DNA of 64,000 bases from Sphingobacterium endophyticum (GCF_009733535.1 NZ_ML771899.1:1-64000), one strand, 5' to 3'; positions 8,465 through 17,863 are shown, counted from the first letter of the stretch. Translations and numbers: made by a program. Notes: generated by a model from the letters alone, not told the origin.

Positions 8465-9690
8465 TTCGCTTCCAAGGCTCCTCTTCTATTTATTCCACGA
8501 ATATTCAATCTTGAGGCCATGTAGGAAACTAAGGTTGAAACAATCATTACCGTCATAAATATCAGAATCAAGTCCATATATCGGATGTCTACAGGATAGG
8601 CATCAAATAAGGAACCTTCGCTGGTGGTCACAAAACCAAACTTTTCCTGCAATATGCAAAAGGTCAAGCCTACTAAAATTCCAATGGCACTTCCTATCAA
8701 TGCTATCAATATACCCTGATAGAAGAAAATGTTCTGGATAAGACTGTTGTTTGCTCCCAAGCTGTCTAGGACCACCATATCTTGCTTTTTGTCTATAACC
8801 AACATGGTCAGCGACCCGATAATATTGAATATGGCAATGATCCCAATGATAGTGACGATAAAGAAAACGATCCATTTTTCGGACCTTACCGTCTTATAGA
8901 GCGTAGGATTTTGCTGTTCCCTATTTTTCACGAGATAATCTTTGCCCAACAATCTTTGGATTTCTCTCTGAAGGGCCGTTGAGTTATCGTTCTTGCCGTA
9001 GAGTTCGATCGCTGAAACTTGTTCATATTCGTTCAATAGGTCCTTGGCAAAGTTAATTGGCACGATAATAAGGTCTTCAAACCCTGGCTGGTAGCCAAGA
9101 ACGGCACCTGGTTTAATCACCCTTGTCCTGATGTCATCCAATGGATTGATGCTATTTGCTGGAGCCTTTTTGTCAGGAATATGGAGAATGATTTGGTTGC
9201 CATCTCCTTGCAGGGGCACCTGTAGGTTCGCCTGGACGGTAGGCCCAAGAATTGCATAGTCTGTGCTGTCTAGCTCCACTTCAAGTTCCCCTTCCAATAA
9301 CATATCCTCATTGGCAACATGGTGCAGGCTATTGGGTTCAATGCCTTTTAGTCTGCCGATGAATTGTTGCTGATTATATTCTGCAAGGATTTTGTCCTCC
9401 AACACCTCGCTATAGGAGCTGATTTCAGGCAAGGCCCTTAATTTCTTAAATGACTCACTCTTAGTTGAAAATACTTTGCCAGATGCAGGTTCAATCCTAA
9501 ATTCCGGGGAGAACGTGCTGTATTGAGAAAGGATAAACCGCTCTAAACCATTATAGAACGAAAGTACGATCACCAATGCTGTTGTACTCACCAAGACACC
9601 GATCATACTAATGGATGATATAATGTTAATGGCATTAACAGACTTTTTAGAAAATAGATAGCGTTTAGCAAAGAATAAAGGGAGCTTCAT
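8461..9690 (-). CDS. ABC transporter permease, FtsX/LolC-LolE-like
   Basis: The 409-residue inner-membrane protein has the topology of LolC/LolE. It has one N-terminal helix (about residues 20-45, INIISSISMIGVLVSTTALVIVLSF), a large periplasmic domain (about 48-265), then three helices including the FtsX signature around IAIFNIIGSLTMLVIDKKQDMVVLDSLGA. The family extracts lipoproteins from the inner membrane with the ATPase LolD; no ATPase gene is nearby, so the assignment to lipoprotein export is inference. It begins 4 bp after the MBL hydrolase gene and is probably co-transcribed with it. Confidence 0.8.
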   Translation of the reverse strand: MKLPLFFAKRYLFSKKSVNAINIISSISMIGVLVSTTALVIVLSFYNGLERFILSQYSTFSPEFRIEPASGKVFSTKSESFKKLRALPEISSYSEVLEDKILAEYNQQQFIGRLKGIEPNSLHHVANEDMLLEGELEVELDSTDYAILGPTVQANLQVPLQGDGNQIILHIPDKKAPANSINPLDDIRTRVIKPGAVLGYQPGFEDLIIVPINFAKDLLNEYEQVSAIELYGKNDNSTALQREIQRLLGKDYLVKNREQQNPTLYKTVRSEKWIVFFIVTIIGIIAIFNIIGSLTMLVIDKKQDMVVLDSLGANNSLIQNIFFYQGILIALIGSAIGILVGLTFCILQEKFGFVTTSEGSLFDAYPVDIRYMDLILIFMTVMIVSTLVSYMASRLNIRGINRRGALEAN

Positions 9691-9693
9691 GAT

Positions 9694-10335
9694 TTAGGCT
9701 CTTATAAATGGATTTGTTCTTTTTTCCTCTCCAACGGTAGTGCTAGGTCCGTGGCCCGGGTAAACTATAGTTCCTTCAGGAAGGGTATAGATCTTGGTTG
9801 CAATACTGTCCAATAATTGCTGATGGTTTCCCCCAGGCAAATCCGTACGGCCAATGCTGTTCTTGAATAAGACATCACCCCCGATCAAGAAGCCATACTT
9901 TTCACTATAGATACACAAATGGGCGGGCGAATGTCCTGGGGCCAATATTAACTTGAGTTCTTCATCATCGATTTTTATCGTGTCATTTTCCGAAAGGAAG
10001 GTTTCCGGAATGGGAGAAGGTTCATATCGAATACCCATTTGAGGGGCATAGTTTTGAACCTGAACAACCAAAGGCAGTTCGCCTTCATGAAATTGAGGGA
10101 TCAGACCATAGCTGTCGGCTACAAATTTATTGCCCAGAACATGATCGATATGTCCATGTGTATTGATTAGATGTATCGGTTCCAATCCATTTGAATCGAT
10201 ATAGTCTTTTAGGTAATTCTCCTCCTGATAATTGTGCATGCCAGGATCGACAATAATACAATTTTTATTATCGCCATAGATGATGTAGGTGTTTTCCTGG
10301 TAGGGATTGAAAACAAAAGTTTTAATATGTAGCAT
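9694..10335 (-). CDS. MBL-fold metallo-hydrolase, glyoxalase II-like
   Basis: The 213-residue enzyme has the metallo-beta-lactamase signature THGHIDH (residues about 60-66), which supplies a binuclear metal site. Further ligands lie in APGHSPAH, GGDVLF and YPGHG. It resembles the YcbL/GloB-type thioesterases that hydrolyse S-D-lactoylglutathione or related thioesters. The natural substrate here is unknown, and the extra C-terminal domain of true GloB is absent. It lies 40 bp downstream of aroE in the same direction. Confidence 0.85.
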   Translation of the reverse strand: MLHIKTFVFNPYQENTYIIYGDNKNCIIVDPGMHNYQEENYLKDYIDSNGLEPIHLINTHGHIDHVLGNKFVADSYGLIPQFHEGELPLVVQVQNYAPQMGIRYEPSPIPETFLSENDTIKIDDEELKLILAPGHSPAHLCIYSEKYGFLIGGDVLFKNSIGRTDLPGGNHQQLLDSIATKIYTLPEGTIVYPGHGPSTTVGEEKRTNPFIRA

Positions 10336-10375
10336 AGTTCAAAAATAGGAAATATTTCCAGCAAATAGGATTATG

Positions 10376-11119
10376 CTATTGATTCCAGATTTCCCAGTTT
10401 TTCTCTGCCTGAAGGACCAGCATCTCATATCCATTCTTGATGGTCGCTCCCCTGGCCTTACCCTTTTTTAGAAAAAGGGTTTCCTCCGGATTATAGATCA
10501 GGTCATACAATAGATGTTCCGAGGAAATTCCTTGATAAGGAATATCCGGACATATATCTGTATTGGGAAAGGTCCCGAGTGGGGTACAGTTGATCAATAG
10601 GGTTGATTTTGCGATCAATTCTTCGCTTAGGTCTTCATAGTCAAGATTAGATGCTGTTTTTGTCCTGCTGACGACATGAAAATTAATGCCCAGTTTCTTT
10701 AGGACATAGGCAACAGCTTTTGTGGCTCCGCCATTTCCAAAAATCAGGGCTTCCATATGGCTTTCCTTCAACAAAGGCTTTAATGACATCTCAAAACCAT
10801 AGGCATCGGTATTGAAGCCCTTCAGATAAGTTCCATTTTCGTTATTTCGAATCTGAATACAATTTACCGCCCCGATTTCTTGGGCCTCCTGCGATAATTC
10901 ATTTAGGAAAGGCATGACATCCTGTTTATAGGGGATGGTGACATTGACGCCATAGAATTCCTTGTCTTCCCTGTATAATTCCGGAAAGTCAGCGATTGTG
11001 GGAATGGGGTATAAATCATAATCTATATGATCTATACCCTCATTTTTAAATTTATCTAAGTAGTATTTTTTGGAGAAGGAATGTCCGAGCGGAAATCCAA
11101 TCAATCCTAATTTTCTCAT
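10376..11119 (-). CDS. aroE: Shikimate dehydrogenase
   Basis: The 247-residue enzyme reduces 3-dehydroshikimate to shikimate with NADPH in aromatic amino acid and folate precursor synthesis. Visible motifs are GFPLGHSFSKKYY (shikimate binding), NVTIPYKQD with the catalytic lysine, NTDAYGFE with the catalytic aspartate, and the Rossmann loop GNGGATKAV. It is slightly shorter than the E. coli enzyme (272) but has all key residues. Its start overlaps the stop of the TPR gene by 4 bp (ATGA), indicating translational coupling. Confidence 0.93.
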   Translation of the reverse strand: MRKLGLIGFPLGHSFSKKYYLDKFKNEGIDHIDYDLYPIPTIADFPELYREDKEFYGVNVTIPYKQDVMPFLNELSQEAQEIGAVNCIQIRNNENGTYLKGFNTDAYGFEMSLKPLLKESHMEALIFGNGGATKAVAYVLKKLGINFHVVSRTKTASNLDYEDLSEELIAKSTLLINCTPLGTFPNTDICPDIPYQGISSEHLLYDLIYNPEETLFLKKGKARGATIKNGYEMLVLQAEKNWEIWNQ

Positions 11120-12525
11120 CTTCCTTCTGTATATTTCCTAATAATATCCACGATGATTTGGTTGCCCTGCAATTGGGGCAGGTATTCAAACAAGATATAA
11201 TGTTTCTCGGAGTCTACATTTAACGCCAGTTCCAAGAAACTTAAGGCTTCGGTATATTTGCCAGCCGCAAACATATAGGCAACCATCCTATAATACAAAG
11301 TAGCCTCATCCGGATTGCATTTGATCGCTTCCGTAATCACTTCGATGGCCTCCTCCAACCTTGTCTGTTCGAATAGCAACGATGAATAATCCAGCCAGGC
11401 TTCCGCATCGGTAGGATTGAGCTCAACGACCTTAGCATATGCTTCTATGGATTGTTCGAATTGTTTTAATTTATAACGTGCATCGGCGATAGCGAACCAA
11501 TAATCCGGATTCTCATCGTCGATTTCCAGCGCCTTCTTATAGAAATGGAGGGATTCAAAATAACGTTCCTCAAAATCCAGCGTTACACCGATTCCAAACC
11601 ATGCATCGCTCTGGTTGCCATCGAGTTTTACGGCCTTCTTATAATATTGCCTGGCCTGGTCCATAAGTTCCAGTTTTTCGTAGCATTCGCCGATAGCACA
11701 ATAGGTATCTGCATTTGGAGTTTCATGTTCGAAAGTCTGCTTATAGACTTCGATTGCCTCCGAATAACGATCTAGGTTCACAAGGGCATTCCCTTTGTTA
11801 AAATAGGCAGAAGAGAAGTCTTCGTTGATCAAGATCGCATAATCATATGCATCGATGGCAGCGCCAAAGTCCGCCAATTTATGGTAGGCATTCCCTAAAT
11901 TATACCACGCGGCATAGGAGTAAGGGTCTGTATCGATGTACTGTAGATAAAATTGGATACTTTCCTCTTGTTGGTCCAATACATCATAGCAGAAGGCAAT
12001 TTCATACAATGCTTCCTGATTGTCCTTGTTCTCCTTCAGGCATTTTTTAAGGTAGTTTATAGCCTTTTGATAAGACCCCTGCATTTGATATAAGGATGCA
12101 ATCTGGTAGTAGACTTCATCCTTTGCATCGCTCAGTTCAAGTGCTCGAAAGAAGTTTTCCTCCGCTAGGGCATGTTCCTGTAGGGAGGAGAGGATCGTGC
12201 CTTTTATCAGATATATGTCCCCTTCAGAAGGTTCCAGCATTTCGGCCTTGCTCAACGCGTCCAATGCGGTTTCGAATTGCATCGTGCTGGCAAGCAACTG
12301 TGCCTTTTTGATCAGGAACATGGTTTCAAAGGGGTGCTGGGCCGAGGCAAACTCGATAACCTGTAACGCTTTGATCGGATCGTTTTTGTTGATATAATAG
12401 TCGATGATACTTTCAAAGGCCTTAGCATCAAAAAAGTACTGGTCTTCATTGCGAAGCATTTCCTCATAACGGTCCACTGAGAATTTTTGTTCTTCAGGTG
12501 TTCCAAACTCAAAATCTTCTTCCAT
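11116..12525 (-). CDS. Tetratricopeptide repeat protein
   Basis: The 469-residue soluble protein is made almost wholly of about a dozen 34-residue TPR units. Typical segments are YYQIASLYQMQGSYQKAINY, AAWYNLGNAYHKLADFGAAI and AYFNKGNALVNLDRYSEAIE. It has no signal peptide or membrane helix. TPR arrays mediate protein-protein contacts; no partner can be named. It is the first gene of a run with aroE, the MBL hydrolase and the permease. A consensus -7 box (TACATTTG on the minus strand, 12645-12652) lies 120 bp upstream. Confidence 0.85.
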   Translation of the reverse strand: MEEDFEFGTPEEQKFSVDRYEEMLRNEDQYFFDAKAFESIIDYYINKNDPIKALQVIEFASAQHPFETMFLIKKAQLLASTMQFETALDALSKAEMLEPSEGDIYLIKGTILSSLQEHALAEENFFRALELSDAKDEVYYQIASLYQMQGSYQKAINYLKKCLKENKDNQEALYEIAFCYDVLDQQEESIQFYLQYIDTDPYSYAAWYNLGNAYHKLADFGAAIDAYDYAILINEDFSSAYFNKGNALVNLDRYSEAIEVYKQTFEHETPNADTYCAIGECYEKLELMDQARQYYKKAVKLDGNQSDAWFGIGVTLDFEERYFESLHFYKKALEIDDENPDYWFAIADARYKLKQFEQSIEAYAKVVELNPTDAEAWLDYSSLLFEQTRLEEAIEVITEAIKCNPDEATLYYRMVAYMFAAGKYTEALSFLELALNVDSEKHYILFEYLPQLQGNQIIVDIIRKYTEGR

Positions 12526-12644
12526 TATACTCCTGTTTTAAATATTATACGCACTCTCAATTCTCTAATGAAAATACTATTTTTTGAACATTTGAATATG
12601 CAATTGTTTTCAACATATTCACATTTTTAGACTTCGAGAGTCTG

Positions 12645-12652
12645 CAAATGTA
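12645..12652 (-). promoter_or_regulatory. Candidate promoter of the TPR-aroE operon
   Basis: CAAATGTA reads TACATTTG on the minus strand, a full -7 consensus match. No clear -33 TTG is seen. The predicted leader is about 115 nt and begins with a small hairpin (AGACT/AGTCT). Confidence 0.4.
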
Positions 12653-12695
12653 AAGTTTATAAAGTAATTGGAATGTAATTACTTGGCTGATAGGC

Positions 12696-12725
12696 AAAAA
12701 AAAGCCAGCTACAAGAGCTGGCTTT
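12696..12725 (-). terminator. Intrinsic terminator of the OmpA-family gene
   Basis: AAAGCCAGCT (12701-12710) and AGCTGGCTTT (12716-12725) form a perfect 10-bp stem with a 5-nt loop. On the minus strand it is followed by eight T (complement of 12696-12703). Strong canonical structure. Confidence 0.9.
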
Positions 12726-12756
12726 CTGTTATTTCAAATTGTTAATTTATCAACAA

Positions 12757-14133
12757 TTATTTTTTGATCTCAACACGACGGTTTTGAACGCGACCTTCTT
12801 CAGTATCGTTAGAAGCAACTGGGTTAGCTTCACCGTATCCTGTAGCGTTGATGCTTGATGCAGATACACCAGCGTTAACTAGGTATTGTTTTACTGCATT
12901 AGCACGGTCTTTAGATAAGTTCATGTTGTAAGCTTCAGTACCTTCTGCAGATGCATAACCATCTAATGACACAGAACCGTTGCTATCTTTCAATTCTTTA
13001 GCTAATTTATCTAAAGTAGAGTAAGATTCAGTTTTCAATACAGAGCTGTCGAATTCGAATTGAATCGGAGCAAAGTAAGCTGAAGAACCTTCAGTTAATT
13101 GCTGTGGCTCAGGGAATTTGATTGGACATCCAGATCCATCAACCACTGTACCAGCAGGAGTTCCAGGACATTTGTCGAATTTATCAGAAACACCGTCACC
13201 ATCAGAATCTTTGCTTAATTGATCAACAGTACCTTCTAGTGTAGACACGCGTTGTTTCAATGCTTCCACCTCGTTACGTAATGAAGGGTCTTTCAACTCA
13301 TCATATAACGTAGCAACTGGGTTAGTGAATGTTAAGCTTTCTTTATCACGAGAACCTAAAGTGAATTCTAAACCACCGTATACGTTAGAGAATTTTTGTT
13401 TTCCGTCGTAACGAGCTGGTCCGTACAATAAGTTGTCATCAGTGAAGTTCATTGTGTAACCTAAGTTCAAGGCAACAACTTCAGATAATTTGAATTTAAC
13501 ACCAACACCAACTGGTACATATCCAGTTAAACGGTTGTCACGGTCTCCAGTTGCCTCACGGTCACCGAAAACTTCTTGACCCCATTTACCTTCGTTGTTG
13601 TAAACTTCAGTACCTGTGAAATCATTACCTGAGAATTGAACAGGGTTGTGAGCCATAACACCTAAACCTACTTTAGCGTAGAAGTTAACAGCGTTCTCTC
13701 TTCTCATGAAGTCGATAGTACCCAATTGGAACACACCGTTTAAGCTTGCTGCCCAGTTAACTGCAGTTTCTGCAGATCTAGCGCCTAAATTGTTCTCAGG
13801 AGTAGTTACTAGGTCATGGTTGTAAGTTTTGATACGACCACGGTTACCTTCTAACTCTAAACCGAATAGGTGAGAGAATTGTTTACGGATAGTTAATCCA
13901 TAATATTCACCTACTTTGTTTTGGAAATATCCAACACGTTGTCCGAATGCATTTTGGCCACCTAAGATCGTGTTAGGAGTAGTGATACCACCTTGAACGC
14001 CGATTGACCAAGTTCTGTATTGTGATCTACCACCAAATACAGTTGGGGTTTGAGCTTGTGCAGTCTCTGCGAAACCTAAAGCGGCTACTAAAGAAGCTGC
14101 AACAGCTGTTTTTTTAATTGTAGAATAGTTCAT
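12757..14133 (-). CDS. OmpA-family outer membrane protein with thrombospondin type 3-like calcium-binding repeat
   Basis: The 458-residue protein has a signal peptide (about 1-28, cut near TAQAQ), an N-terminal beta-barrel domain (about 30-265) and a short coiled coil (LRNEVEALKQRVSTLEGTVDQL). A DxDGDGVSDxxDxCP-type calcium-binding motif (about 308-335) follows, then a C-terminal OmpA domain (about 350-458) with ALxxYLVNAGV-type and NRRVEI elements that bind peptidoglycan. It anchors the outer membrane to the cell wall. The gene has smooth codon use and a strong terminator, as expected for an abundant envelope protein. The upstream 240 bp hold only a poor promoter match (TTGATTTG on the minus strand at 14181-14188). 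Confidence 0.9.
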   Translation of the reverse strand: MNYSTIKKTAVAASLVAALGFAETAQAQTPTVFGGRSQYRTWSIGVQGGITTPNTILGGQNAFGQRVGYFQNKVGEYYGLTIRKQFSHLFGLELEGNRGRIKTYNHDLVTTPENNLGARSAETAVNWAASLNGVFQLGTIDFMRRENAVNFYAKVGLGVMAHNPVQFSGNDFTGTEVYNNEGKWGQEVFGDREATGDRDNRLTGYVPVGVGVKFKLSEVVALNLGYTMNFTDDNLLYGPARYDGKQKFSNVYGGLEFTLGSRDKESLTFTNPVATLYDELKDPSLRNEVEALKQRVSTLEGTVDQLSKDSDGDGVSDKFDKCPGTPAGTVVDGSGCPIKFPEPQQLTEGSSAYFAPIQFEFDSSVLKTESYSTLDKLAKELKDSNGSVSLDGYASAEGTEAYNMNLSKDRANAVKQYLVNAGVSASSINATGYGEANPVASNDTEEGRVQNRRVEIKK

Positions 14134-14376
14134 ACTCTTTTTTTTAAGGTTATTAAAATTTTTAATTGTTTCTAGTTGTTCAAATCAATTTAACATAACT
14201 TAACAAACACAGTGCCAAAAAATGTTAAATTCATAAAAGCATATATTTTAATTCATGTTCAAATGCTTTTGCCGCGTAAAAATAGTTATTAACATTAAAT
14301 AACACAAATTTTTTATCAAAACTTTATTATAATTCAATATATGCAAGCAAACTGTAGTTTACATGTATGATTTTTA

Positions 14377-15390
14377 CTACAAGATATAGTGGATTATTGC
14401 CAGAGTTAATCCGCCCAATACTGCACTCACAGGAATGGTTAGTATCCAGGCCCATAGTAAACTAATGGTCACGCCCCATCTTACCGCTGATACCCTTTTT
14501 ACCAATCCAACTCCGATGATGGAACCTGTAATGGTATGTGTCGTGGAAACCGGAATACCGAAATGTTCGGTGATACCCAGGGTTATGGCCCCGGCGGTTT
14601 CAGCACTCACACCCTCCAGGGGTGTCACCTTGGTGATCTTGGTACCCATGGTCTTTACGATCTTCCAGCCGCCACTCATCGTTCCCGCAGCAATGGCCGC
14701 ATAACAGGCCAGGGGTACCCATTCGGGCATCTCCTCAAATGTACCGATCACGCCCTGGGCAATTAAAGCGGTCGCAATAATACCCATTACCTTCTGCGCA
14801 TCGTTACCACCGTGGGCAAAACTCAAGGCCCCCGATGACACCAATTGCAGGATCTTAAACCATTTTTCCGCCACGGCAGGTCTCGCCTTCTTACAGATGT
14901 TGATAATGATTAAGGTGATGATGATGGAAATCGTCATGCCCACTAAAGGTGCAAGCACGATAAACGACACGATCTTTAGTGTAGCGCTTAGATTAATGGC
15001 ATCAATCGGATTTGCTCCCATAAATAAAGCATAGGCCATTCCGGAGCCTGCAAAACCACCGATTAGCGTATGGCTTGAACTTGAGGGAATCCCGTAGTAC
15101 CAGGTGAACAGGTTCCAGGCGATTGCGGCAACCAGTCCTGCAAAGATTACCTCAAGGGTTATATATTCCTCAATGACGGTCTTTGCTATGGTATTTGCTA
15201 CTTTATGGTCCGTGAAAACGAAATAGGCTACGAAGTTGAAGAGAGCTGCCCAAAGCACCGCCATGAATGGCGTCAAGACTTTGGTCGATACGATGGTCGC
15301 GATGGAATTGGCCGCGTCGTGGAATCCATTGATATAGTCAAAGGCGATTGCCAGTACAATAACGACAATTAATAATGTGGTTATACCCAT
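14377..15390 (-). CDS. PiT-family inorganic phosphate transporter
   Basis: The 337-residue integral membrane protein has about ten helices. It shows the two inverted PiT signatures: GFHDAANSIATIVSTKV near the N-terminus and FAHGGNDAQKVMG in the second half, where the Asp and Asn residues bind phosphate and the coupling cation. PiT carriers take up phosphate with H+ or Na+. It lies 31 bp downstream of a DUF47 gene, the usual regulatory partner, and the pair follows a PHO-box-like promoter. Confidence 0.92.
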   Translation of the reverse strand: MGITTLLIVVIVLAIAFDYINGFHDAANSIATIVSTKVLTPFMAVLWAALFNFVAYFVFTDHKVANTIAKTVIEEYITLEVIFAGLVAAIAWNLFTWYYGIPSSSSHTLIGGFAGSGMAYALFMGANPIDAINLSATLKIVSFIVLAPLVGMTISIIITLIIINICKKARPAVAEKWFKILQLVSSGALSFAHGGNDAQKVMGIIATALIAQGVIGTFEEMPEWVPLACYAAIAAGTMSGGWKIVKTMGTKITKVTPLEGVSAETAGAITLGITEHFGIPVSTTHTITGSIIGVGLVKRVSAVRWGVTISLLWAWILTIPVSAVLGGLTLAIIHYIL

Positions 15391-15421
15391 AATATAATAT
15401 TGTTGTGAATCCTCTAAAAAA

Positions 15422-16069
15422 CTAAGCGTTCTTCACAAGAATACTTTCTAATACATTGGCAACATCCTCACATTTATCCGTTGCATCTTCCATTGCCGAT
15501 AACACCTCCTTGTTTTTGATCAAATTGATGGCGTCTTTTTCATATTCGAATAATTCTGCCACCGCTTTATCAAAAATATAATCAGCTTTATTCTCCACGC
15601 TATTGATACGGACACACGAATCCGTAATGTTCCGGATGTTCTTTAGGTCCTTTAATTCAAATAATGCCTTAGCAACATGTTCGGTAGCCTCCAAAATCAA
15701 GCTTGAAATTTCTTTCATCGCCTCGCTAGGTTCGGTTACCTTATAAAGTTCCATTCGGTTTGATGCTCCGTGGATAAAATCTGCAACATCATCCAATGAA
15801 CTCGCCAGAGCATGGATATCCTCGCGGTCGAAAGGAGTAATAAAGTTCTTGCCTAATTCTAAATGAATCTGATGTGTCAGGTTGTCACCTTTATGTTCAA
15901 GATCTTCCAAAAGCTTGGAGTTATCTTTTCGAAGTTGAAGGTCTGTTGTATGAACGCTTTCCTTTAAAAGCTTTGCCATGTCGATCAAATTTGATCCGGC
16001 CTGTTCAAATAGGGGGAAGAATTTCTTGTCCTTAGGGACGAAGTACGAAAAAATGCTGTTCAAAGACAT
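15422..16069 (-). CDS. DUF47/PhoU-like regulator of the phosphate transporter
   Basis: The 215-residue all-helical protein begins SLNSIFSYFVPKDKKFFPLFEQ, typical of DUF47 (TIGR00153) proteins, and has PhoU-like acidic helices (REDIHALASSLDDVADFIHGA). DUF47 proteins are encoded next to PiT genes and modulate phosphate uptake. The start at 16069 is preferred over a GTG 33 bp upstream: the upstream codons coincide with the -7 promoter box TAATTTTG, and the family begins at MSLN. It is the first gene of the two-gene operon with the PiT transporter. Confidence 0.88.
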   Translation of the reverse strand: MSLNSIFSYFVPKDKKFFPLFEQAGSNLIDMAKLLKESVHTTDLQLRKDNSKLLEDLEHKGDNLTHQIHLELGKNFITPFDREDIHALASSLDDVADFIHGASNRMELYKVTEPSEAMKEISSLILEATEHVAKALFELKDLKNIRNITDSCVRINSVENKADYIFDKAVAELFEYEKDAINLIKNKEVLSAMEDATDKCEDVANVLESILVKNA

Positions 16070-16089
16070 AACATGTGTTTTAAGTAGCG

Positions 16090-16124
16090 CAAAATTATGC
16101 ACTTAATGTTAAGTTAATGTTAAG
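16090..16124 (-). promoter_or_regulatory. Promoter with PHO-box-like 11-bp tandem repeat
   Basis: CAAAATTA (16090-16097) reads TAATTTTG on the minus strand, a full -7 match. Four bases further upstream lies a perfect tandem repeat, TTAATGTTAAG twice (16103-16124 on the plus strand). On the minus strand this gives two TTAACA half-sites spaced 11 bp apart, the layout of Bacillus PhoP boxes. The repeats occupy the place of the -33 element, as expected for activator-dependent promoters. Confidence 0.65.
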
Positions 16125-16144
16125 TTTTTATAAAAACACACAAA

Positions 16145-17170
16145 TTATGACTTTTCCAAAGTAAAAGAAAAGGTCGTGCCTATTCCTTCGGTACTCCGAA
16201 CATGTACATTTTGATGGTGCGCTTCAATGATATGCTTTACAATCGCCAGGCCCAATCCAGAACCTCCGATATCTCTTGATCTACTCTTATCGGCTCTGAA
16301 AAAACGCTCAAAAACACGTGAAAGATTCTTTTCTTCAATCCCCTGGCCATTGTCCGTAATTTCCAGCAGAACCTGATCTATTAATTGGTGAACCTTGATA
16401 CTTGTCTGACCGCCCTTGTTGCCATATTTAATAGAATTGTCTATTAAGTTTACTAAAACCTGCTGTATTTTTTTGCGGTCGGCCACCACATAGATTGGAT
16501 TGCTGCCTTTTGTATTGAATAGAAGGGTGATCTTATTCTCTTTGGCCTTATATTCCAAATCATCAATCGTTTCCTTTACCAGGGCCAGCAGGTCGAATTT
16601 TTCTTTAACGATGGATATTTCGCCGGATTCCAATTTTGCTATTTCATCCAAGTCATGGATCAAATAGCTTAATCGGTCCAGATTTCGCGAAGCTTTATTC
16701 AGGAAGTTGACTGCCATTTCTGGATTTTCTTCCAGCATACCGTCCCGCAGGGTCTCGATATATCCTTGTATGGCAAATAAGGGGGTCTTGAATTCGTGGG
16801 ATATATTGGAGAGAAATTCCTTTCGGAATTTTTCCTGCGCCTTGAGCTGATTGATCTCCGTCGTTTTTTGTTTGGCCCAGTCCCGAACCTCCTTTTCCGC
16901 ATCGCCAATAGGATCTTCGGATTTATGATCTCCCAGAGCATCCTTGAGTTCCTTGCCTAGCTTCAGATTGTGAATAAGCTTATACACCGATTTTATTCTT
17001 TCATAGACAAACTTTTGAAAGACGTAATTCAGCAGACTAAAGGATAGTACAAAACTTAAGGTCAGGATAAAGGTAAAGGTGGGTAGGTCCCTCTCATAAT
17101 AGTAGTTCATTCCCGAAAGTGTAAGGGAAAAAACGAAGCTGATCACGAGAATAAGAGTGCGGAAGTTCAT
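16145..17170 (-). CDS. Sensor histidine kinase, PhoR-like
   Basis: The 341-residue membrane kinase has two N-terminal helices (about 5-20 and 31-50) and a short linker. The HisKA H-box is FLSNISHEFKTPL (phospho-acceptor His125). The HATPase boxes follow: N (LVNLIDNSIKYG), G1 (TDNGQGI) and G2 (GGSGLGLAIVKHI). It has no PAS or large sensor domain. The architecture fits PhoR of the phosphate response, and it lies directly upstream of the PHO-box operon for PiT uptake, which supports that role. No response regulator gene is adjacent, so the partner must lie elsewhere. It starts 40 bp after psd. Confidence 0.8.
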   Translation of the reverse strand: MNFRTLILVISFVFSLTLSGMNYYYERDLPTFTFILTLSFVLSFSLLNYVFQKFVYERIKSVYKLIHNLKLGKELKDALGDHKSEDPIGDAEKEVRDWAKQKTTEINQLKAQEKFRKEFLSNISHEFKTPLFAIQGYIETLRDGMLEENPEMAVNFLNKASRNLDRLSYLIHDLDEIAKLESGEISIVKEKFDLLALVKETIDDLEYKAKENKITLLFNTKGSNPIYVVADRKKIQQVLVNLIDNSIKYGNKGGQTSIKVHQLIDQVLLEITDNGQGIEEKNLSRVFERFFRADKSRSRDIGGSGLGLAIVKHIIEAHHQNVHVRSTEGIGTTFSFTLEKS

Positions 17171-17209
17171 TTTTAGACTTTAATAAGCGGGTACTACCAA
17201 CTGGTTAAT

Positions 17210-17863
17210 TCAAAAACGGGCAATAATCGTCTTTCCGCCCGTAACTTTATCCCCTATATTGACATTGACTTTAGCATCTAAGGGCAGGAAAAGATCTACG
17301 CGGGATCCGAATTTTATAAATCCAAATTCCTCTCCTTGCTTTACCTGCTGCCCCTCATTCACATACCATACGATCCTCCTTGCCATCGCTCCGGCAATCT
17401 GTCGGAATAAAATTTCAACACCGTTCTGGTTCTTTACCACCACCGTTGTACGTTCATTGTCCGTTGACGATTTGGGGTGCCAAGCGACCAAAAACTTGCC
17501 CGGGTGATATTTGAAGTATGAAACGACACCGGAAATGGGATTTCTGTTCACGTGCACATTGATCGGTGACATAAAGATGGAAACCTGAATGCGACGATCC
17601 TTTAGATATTCCGTCTCCTCGGTTTCCTCAATAACAACCACCTTTCCATCCGCCGGACAAAGGATTACGCCTTCATCCAAATCAATTAATTTTTTAGGAC
17701 TTCTGAAAAATTGTACAATGGTTATAAATAAGAACGCCGATACGATATAGATGATCCATTTAACAACCGATCCGGCATCATAATAATGTGCCAAAGCATT
17801 TATTATAAAAATAAAGAGCACGACGATCGCTAAACTGGTATAACCTTCTTTGTGAAATTTCAT
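17210..17863 (-). CDS. psd: Phosphatidylserine decarboxylase
   Basis: The 217-residue enzyme makes phosphatidylethanolamine from phosphatidylserine. It has two N-terminal hydrophobic helices (about 10-50), the ADGKV region (CPADGKVVVIEE), MSPINVHVNR with the catalytic histidine, and near the C-terminus FGSRVDLFLP, where the chain cleaves itself before Ser to form the pyruvoyl group. This short form with GSR instead of LGST is the Bacteroidota and archaetidylserine type. The start at 17863 (MKFHKEG) matches the family; an ATG 18 bp upstream is possible. Confidence 0.9.
   Translation of the reverse strand: MKFHKEGYTSLAIVVLFIFIINALAHYYDAGSVVKWIIYIVSAFLFITIVQFFRSPKKLIDLDEGVILCPADGKVVVIEETEETEYLKDRRIQVSIFMSPINVHVNRNPISGVVSYFKYHPGKFLVAWHPKSSTDNERTTVVVKNQNGVEILFRQIAGAMARRIVWYVNEGQQVKQGEEFGFIKFGSRVDLFLPLDAKVNVNIGDKVTGGKTIIARF

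Noticed and set aside
14190..14205. Two TTAACA half-sites upstream of the OmpA-like gene
   Set aside because: Spacing is 10 bp rather than 11, they are on the plus strand while the gene is on the minus strand, and no phosphate link is evident.
14181..14207. Promoter for the OmpA-like gene (TTTG then TTGATTTG on the minus strand)
   Set aside because: The spacing is only 15 nt and the -7 box has a mismatch, so it was mentioned but not listed as a feature.
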